Of a stretch of DNA of 64,000 bases, positions 61,414-64,000 are shown one piece after another. Both the position numbers and the translations under genes were made by a program. Location: contig CACERG010000005.1 of assembly GCA_902561795.1 (NCBI GenBank), positions 1 to 64,000 on the forward strand, in the 5' to 3' direction. Each line of letters begins with the position of its first letter. The first letter of the stretch is position 1. This DNA is from an uncultured Bacteroidota bacterium. Lineage in GTDB: Bacteria; Bacteroidota; Bacteroidia; Flavobacteriales; Flavobacteriaceae. The notes beneath the pieces are model-generated. The model was not told the origin of the DNA, ran no database searches, and saw only the letters and a list, made by a program, of their open reading frames with translations.

Positions 61414-62127
61414 TCAAATTTTATTTTGTTGTTGTTGAACATGCAGTAAATGACATCCCAATACTCCTGCAGTTTCGGTTCTGTATCTTTGATCTCCTAG
61501 ACTTATGGCCGTGTGACCTAAAGTAATAACTTTTTCGATTTCCTCATTGCTAAAATCACCCTCAGGACCAATTAAAAGACATATTTTTTTGAAATTTAAC
61601 TTATAGTTAACCAATAGGTTACTTGGCCTTGGCGAGCAATGGGCAATTAAAATTGGATTTTGATTATTTTCTAAAAATTCATCAAACTTTATTATTTCAT
61701 CAATTTTTGGTAGGAAAAAATTATTTGATTGCTTTAGTGCTGTTATTGCAATTTTTATTAAACGCTCAGTTTTTAAAACCTTCCTTTCAGATCTCTCGCA
61801 TAATAAAGGGGTTATTCTATCAACACCAATTTCAGTAAGTTTTTCAACCAACCATTCCATTCTATGGTTGCTTTTGGTTGGTGCAATTGCTATTTGGATT
61901 TTACCAAGCTCTTTTTTGTGTTCTAAGGCAATTTGCTTAGTTGCAATTAGCTTATTCTTTTTATTATAACTTAGTTTTCCGTTCCACTCAAGACCTTTTC
62001 CGTTTGTGAAAGTTATCTCGTCTCCAGCCTTTTTTCTTAAAACTTTTGATATATGTTTACTTTCTGATAGATCTAACTCGAAACTTTTGGTATTAATTGT
62101 AATATGAGAATCAAAAAATAATGTCAT
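61414..62127 (-). CDS. rsmE: 16S rRNA (uracil(1498)-N(3))-methyltransferase
   Basis: RsmE methylates U1498 of 16S rRNA. The 237-residue protein has a PUA-like N-terminal domain and a SPOUT-type knotted domain. LLIGPEGDFSNEEIEKV near 190 and ISLGDQRYRTETAGVLGCHLL at the C-terminus are RsmE signatures. MEWLVEKLTEIGVDRI is the central conserved helix. It lies two bases after the tsaD stop. Confidence 0.94.
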   Translation of the reverse strand: MTLFFDSHITINTKSFELDLSESKHISKVLRKKAGDEITFTNGKGLEWNGKLSYNKKNKLIATKQIALEHKKELGKIQIAIAPTKSNHRMEWLVEKLTEIGVDRITPLLCERSERKVLKTERLIKIAITALKQSNNFFLPKIDEIIKFDEFLENNQNPILIAHCSPRPSNLLVNYKLNFKKICLLIGPEGDFSNEEIEKVITLGHTAISLGDQRYRTETAGVLGCHLLHVQQQQNKI

Positions 62128-62129
62128 AT

Positions 62130-63131
62130 CTAAATTTGCAAACGTGATTTAGATTCATCAGAAAGGTTACCATATTTTTTTTCATTTAATTTGAAGTATC
62201 CACCAATTCCAATCATAGCTGCGTTATCAGTGGTGTATTCAACTGGAGGAATAAATAATTCCCATCCGTTTTTTATTTTTTGTTTTTTCAGCTCACTACA
62301 AATTTCTGAATTAGCTGTAACTCCACCTCCAATAACTATTCTTTTTAATTCGAAATCATTAGATACTATCTTTATTTTATTTATGATTGTCTGAATTAGT
62401 GTGTTTTGAAGGCTTGCACATAAATCATTAAGATTTTTTTCTATGAATTTTGGATTTTTAGTTTGTTCAATTTTAATAAAATTCATAAAAGCAGTTTTAA
62501 TTCCGCTGTAGCTTACATTATATCCTTTTGGACGAGCTATTGGAAAGGTAAACCTCTGTTTATTGCCTTTTTTCGCAAGGTTGTCTATTTCTTGTCCTGC
62601 TGGGTATGAAAGACCCATAATCTTTCCGCATTTGTCAAATGCCTCACCTATTGCATCATCAAGTGTTGTTCCAATTAATTCAAAATTAAAGTAGCTTTTG
62701 ACTAAAATTAGCTGTGTGTGTCCTCCAGATAATGTTATCCCTAAAAAAGGAAATTCTGGAGTAAGATTACCCTCTATAAAATGAACAAGAAGATGAGCAT
62801 GCATATGATTTACTGGAATTAAAGGTAAATCTAAAGCTAATGCCATTGACTTTGCAAATGATCCTCCTACAAGTAAAGAACCTAAAAGTCCAGGGCCTTG
62901 TGTGTAAGCAATTGCAGTTAATTGTTTTTTATCGATATTTGCTTCAACTAAGGCCTGTGAAATTACTGGAACTATTTTTGACTGGTGTGCCCTTGAAGCT
63001 AGTTCTGGTACTATTCCCCCATATGCCTTATGAATTAAATTTTGATTTGCTATGCAATTTGAAAGAACTTTTCGACCGTCCAAAACAGCTGCAGCGGTGT
63101 CATCGCATGAAGTTTCAATAGCTAATAGCAT
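62130..63131 (-). CDS. tsaD: tRNA N6-adenosine threonylcarbamoyltransferase
   Basis: TsaD transfers the threonylcarbamoyl group to A37 of ANN-decoding tRNAs with TsaB and TsaE. The 333-residue protein opens with AIETSCDDTAAAVLDG. GPGLLGSLLVGGSFAK is near 79-94. The metal-binding histidines are His109 and His111 in NHMHAHLL. GGVTANSE and DNAAMIGIGG are the ASKHA-fold C-terminal motifs. Length is normal. The gene is divergent from the TamB-like gene, a pairing I associate with Flavobacteriia. Confidence 0.96.
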   Translation of the reverse strand: MLLAIETSCDDTAAAVLDGRKVLSNCIANQNLIHKAYGGIVPELASRAHQSKIVPVISQALVEANIDKKQLTAIAYTQGPGLLGSLLVGGSFAKSMALALDLPLIPVNHMHAHLLVHFIEGNLTPEFPFLGITLSGGHTQLILVKSYFNFELIGTTLDDAIGEAFDKCGKIMGLSYPAGQEIDNLAKKGNKQRFTFPIARPKGYNVSYSGIKTAFMNFIKIEQTKNPKFIEKNLNDLCASLQNTLIQTIINKIKIVSNDFELKRIVIGGGVTANSEICSELKKQKIKNGWELFIPPVEYTTDNAAMIGIGGYFKLNEKKYGNLSDESKSRLQI

Positions 63132-63168
63132 ATTGCTCTAGTAAATGAAATAAGTAGTAATAATTAAA

Positions 63169-63176
63169 CAAAAATA
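63169..63176 (-). promoter_or_regulatory. -7 promoter element for tsaD
   Basis: TATTTTTG on the minus strand (63176 down to 63169) matches TAnnTTTG, 37 bases before the tsaD ATG. The -33 element is not clear. Confidence 0.35.
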
Positions 63177-63185
63177 ATAGATACA

Positions 63186-64000
63186 ATTAATAAAAAGTAT
63201 AAAATAGCGTCAATACTTTTAGGGATATTATTATTCCTTGGCCTTAGCTTTTATTTTATATTATCCTCTTCTATTGTACAAACAAAAATTGTAAAAAGTC
63301 TTACGGACAATTTCACAAAAAAAACTAATCAAAAAATCCTTTTTGAAAACCTTAAGTTGCAGTGGAATGGTAAAATGATATTTACAGATTTTTTTATTGA
63401 GGACCATCACAAAGACACATTGATCTATGCAAAATCTTTAGAAAGTTCCTTGATAAATTTTAAAGGTTTATATACTGGAAATATTGAGCTAAACTACTTG
63501 AATGGAGATGACTTTTATTTGAAATTAAAACATTATGAAGGTGAAAAAACTCACTCACTAAATATTCTTTTAGAAAAACTTAAAAAAAATAAAAAACGAA
63601 ATCGTAAGACAAAATTTGAGGTCAAAGAAATTGTTCTTGACAAGATCTCTTTTCTTTTTGGAAATGAAAATAATAACAGCTTAAAACCTATTAAATTAAA
63701 TTCTGGAAAAATTAAAGCAAGTGAGCTTGTTTTTATCAACACTCAACTAAAGGTTAATATTGAAGATTTTGAAGGTACTTTAAATAATAGTTTTATGAAA
63801 TCTATAAATACAAGTGCATTAATATCTTACAAACCTGGATTTCTTAGCATGAACAAATTACGGTTATCATCTGGTCCAAATTACCTAAATGGTAAAATTG
63901 AATTATCAGGCACTAACGGTAGTCTAAATAATTTCAACTCAAATGGAAATATTAATATGATAGTAGACAATTGTAAAGTTGAGTTACTTTCTATATTTCC
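63186..64000 (+). CDS. TamB-like translocation/assembly module protein, 5' part only
   Basis: The first 271 codons are seen and the gene runs off the right edge. The open frame begins after a stop at 63165-63167. It encodes an N-terminal membrane anchor (INKKYKIASILLGILLFLGL), then IVQTKIVKSLTDNFTKKTNQ and FENLKLQWNGKMIFTDFFI. This is the AsmA/TamB N-terminal pattern of a beta-taco protein that bridges the envelope. No ATG, GTG or TTG occurs in frame between the upstream stop and the membrane segment, so the true start is likely a non-canonical codon. ATT at 63186 (M-N-K-K) fits best. Coordinates of the start are approximate. Confidence 0.75.
   Translation, partial: MNKKYKIASILLGILLFLGLSFYFILSSSIVQTKIVKSLTDNFTKKTNQKILFENLKLQWNGKMIFTDFFIEDHHKDTLIYAKSLESSLINFKGLYTGNIELNYLNGDDFYLKLKHYEGEKTHSLNILLEKLKKNKKRNRKTKFEVKEIVLDKISFLFGNENNNSLKPIKLNSGKIKASELVFINTQLKVNIEDFEGTLNNSFMKSINTSALISYKPGFLSMNKLRLSSGPNYLNGKIELSGTNGSLNNFNSNGNINMIVDNCKVELLSIF

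Noticed and set aside
63700-64000. Assigning a further function to the gene at the right edge beyond a TamB-like fold
   Set aside because: Only the first 271 codons are visible, and the C-terminal DUF490 domain that would settle the call lies outside the window.

Overview
The window is a chromosomal segment of a low-G+C member of the Bacteroidota, most likely a marine Flavobacteriia-type bacterium. This is an inference from sequence features, not from a database match. The evidence is AT-rich DNA, weak Shine-Dalgarno sites with several TTG starts, repeated matches to the Bacteroidota promoter motif TAnnTTTG, a fused aspartokinase/homoserine dehydrogenase followed by thrB and thrC, Bacteroidota-typical families (DUF3822, DUF5916, DUF6702, secreted VPS10/BNR proteins), and gyrA followed by a TPR protein. 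There are two tRNA genes and one RNase P RNA. I see no prophage, insertion sequence, CRISPR array or plasmid gene.

Positions 1-21,200 are mostly housekeeping. They hold the 5' part of miaE behind dnaX, then rnpB, then rsmD with a DUF3822 protein and a membrane-anchored unknown. Next come a RecD-like helicase and a PlsC-type acyltransferase. A six-gene run reads thrA-thrB-thrC-gcvT-SDR-yebC on the minus strand. clpC and gyrA are divergent, gyrA is followed by a TPR protein, and an NlpC/P60 peptidase comes next.

Positions 21,300-37,600 carry an HD-domain 7TM phosphodiesterase (PgpH-like), tRNA-Ser(GCT), and a co-directional run of exported proteins: Gfo/Idh/MocA oxidoreductase, ThuA-like, M28 peptidase, DUF6702 and a sulfatase lipoprotein. 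A CotH-kinase lipoprotein, an ArgE-like deacetylase paired with a YfcC-type transporter, and a DinB-like protein follow. The segment ends with a three-gene operon of circularly permuted ATP-grasp, alpha-E protein and transglutaminase.

Positions 37,700-55,300 form the most distinctive region. Two related sets occur side by side, each with a DUF5916 protein, a roughly 1000-residue VPS10/BNR protein and a small two-domain secreted protein ending at a near-identical terminator. One set has a DUF819 transporter within it. The other is followed by a tight operon of GntP permease, RidA, a D-serine-dehydratase-like PLP enzyme and an M19 dipeptidase, which reads as import and breakdown of D-amino acids or D-containing dipeptides.

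Positions 55,400-64,000 hold small exported orphans (DsrE-like, two lipoproteins, one with a zinc-protease motif), tRNA-Arg(TCT), alanine dehydrogenase, a DUF4442 protein, a nitronate-monooxygenase-like protein, and the tsaD-rsmE-AI-2E-transporter run. Divergent from tsaD is the 5' part of a TamB-like gene with no canonical start codon. The accessory genes share a theme of peptide, amino-acid and modified-amino-acid scavenging.
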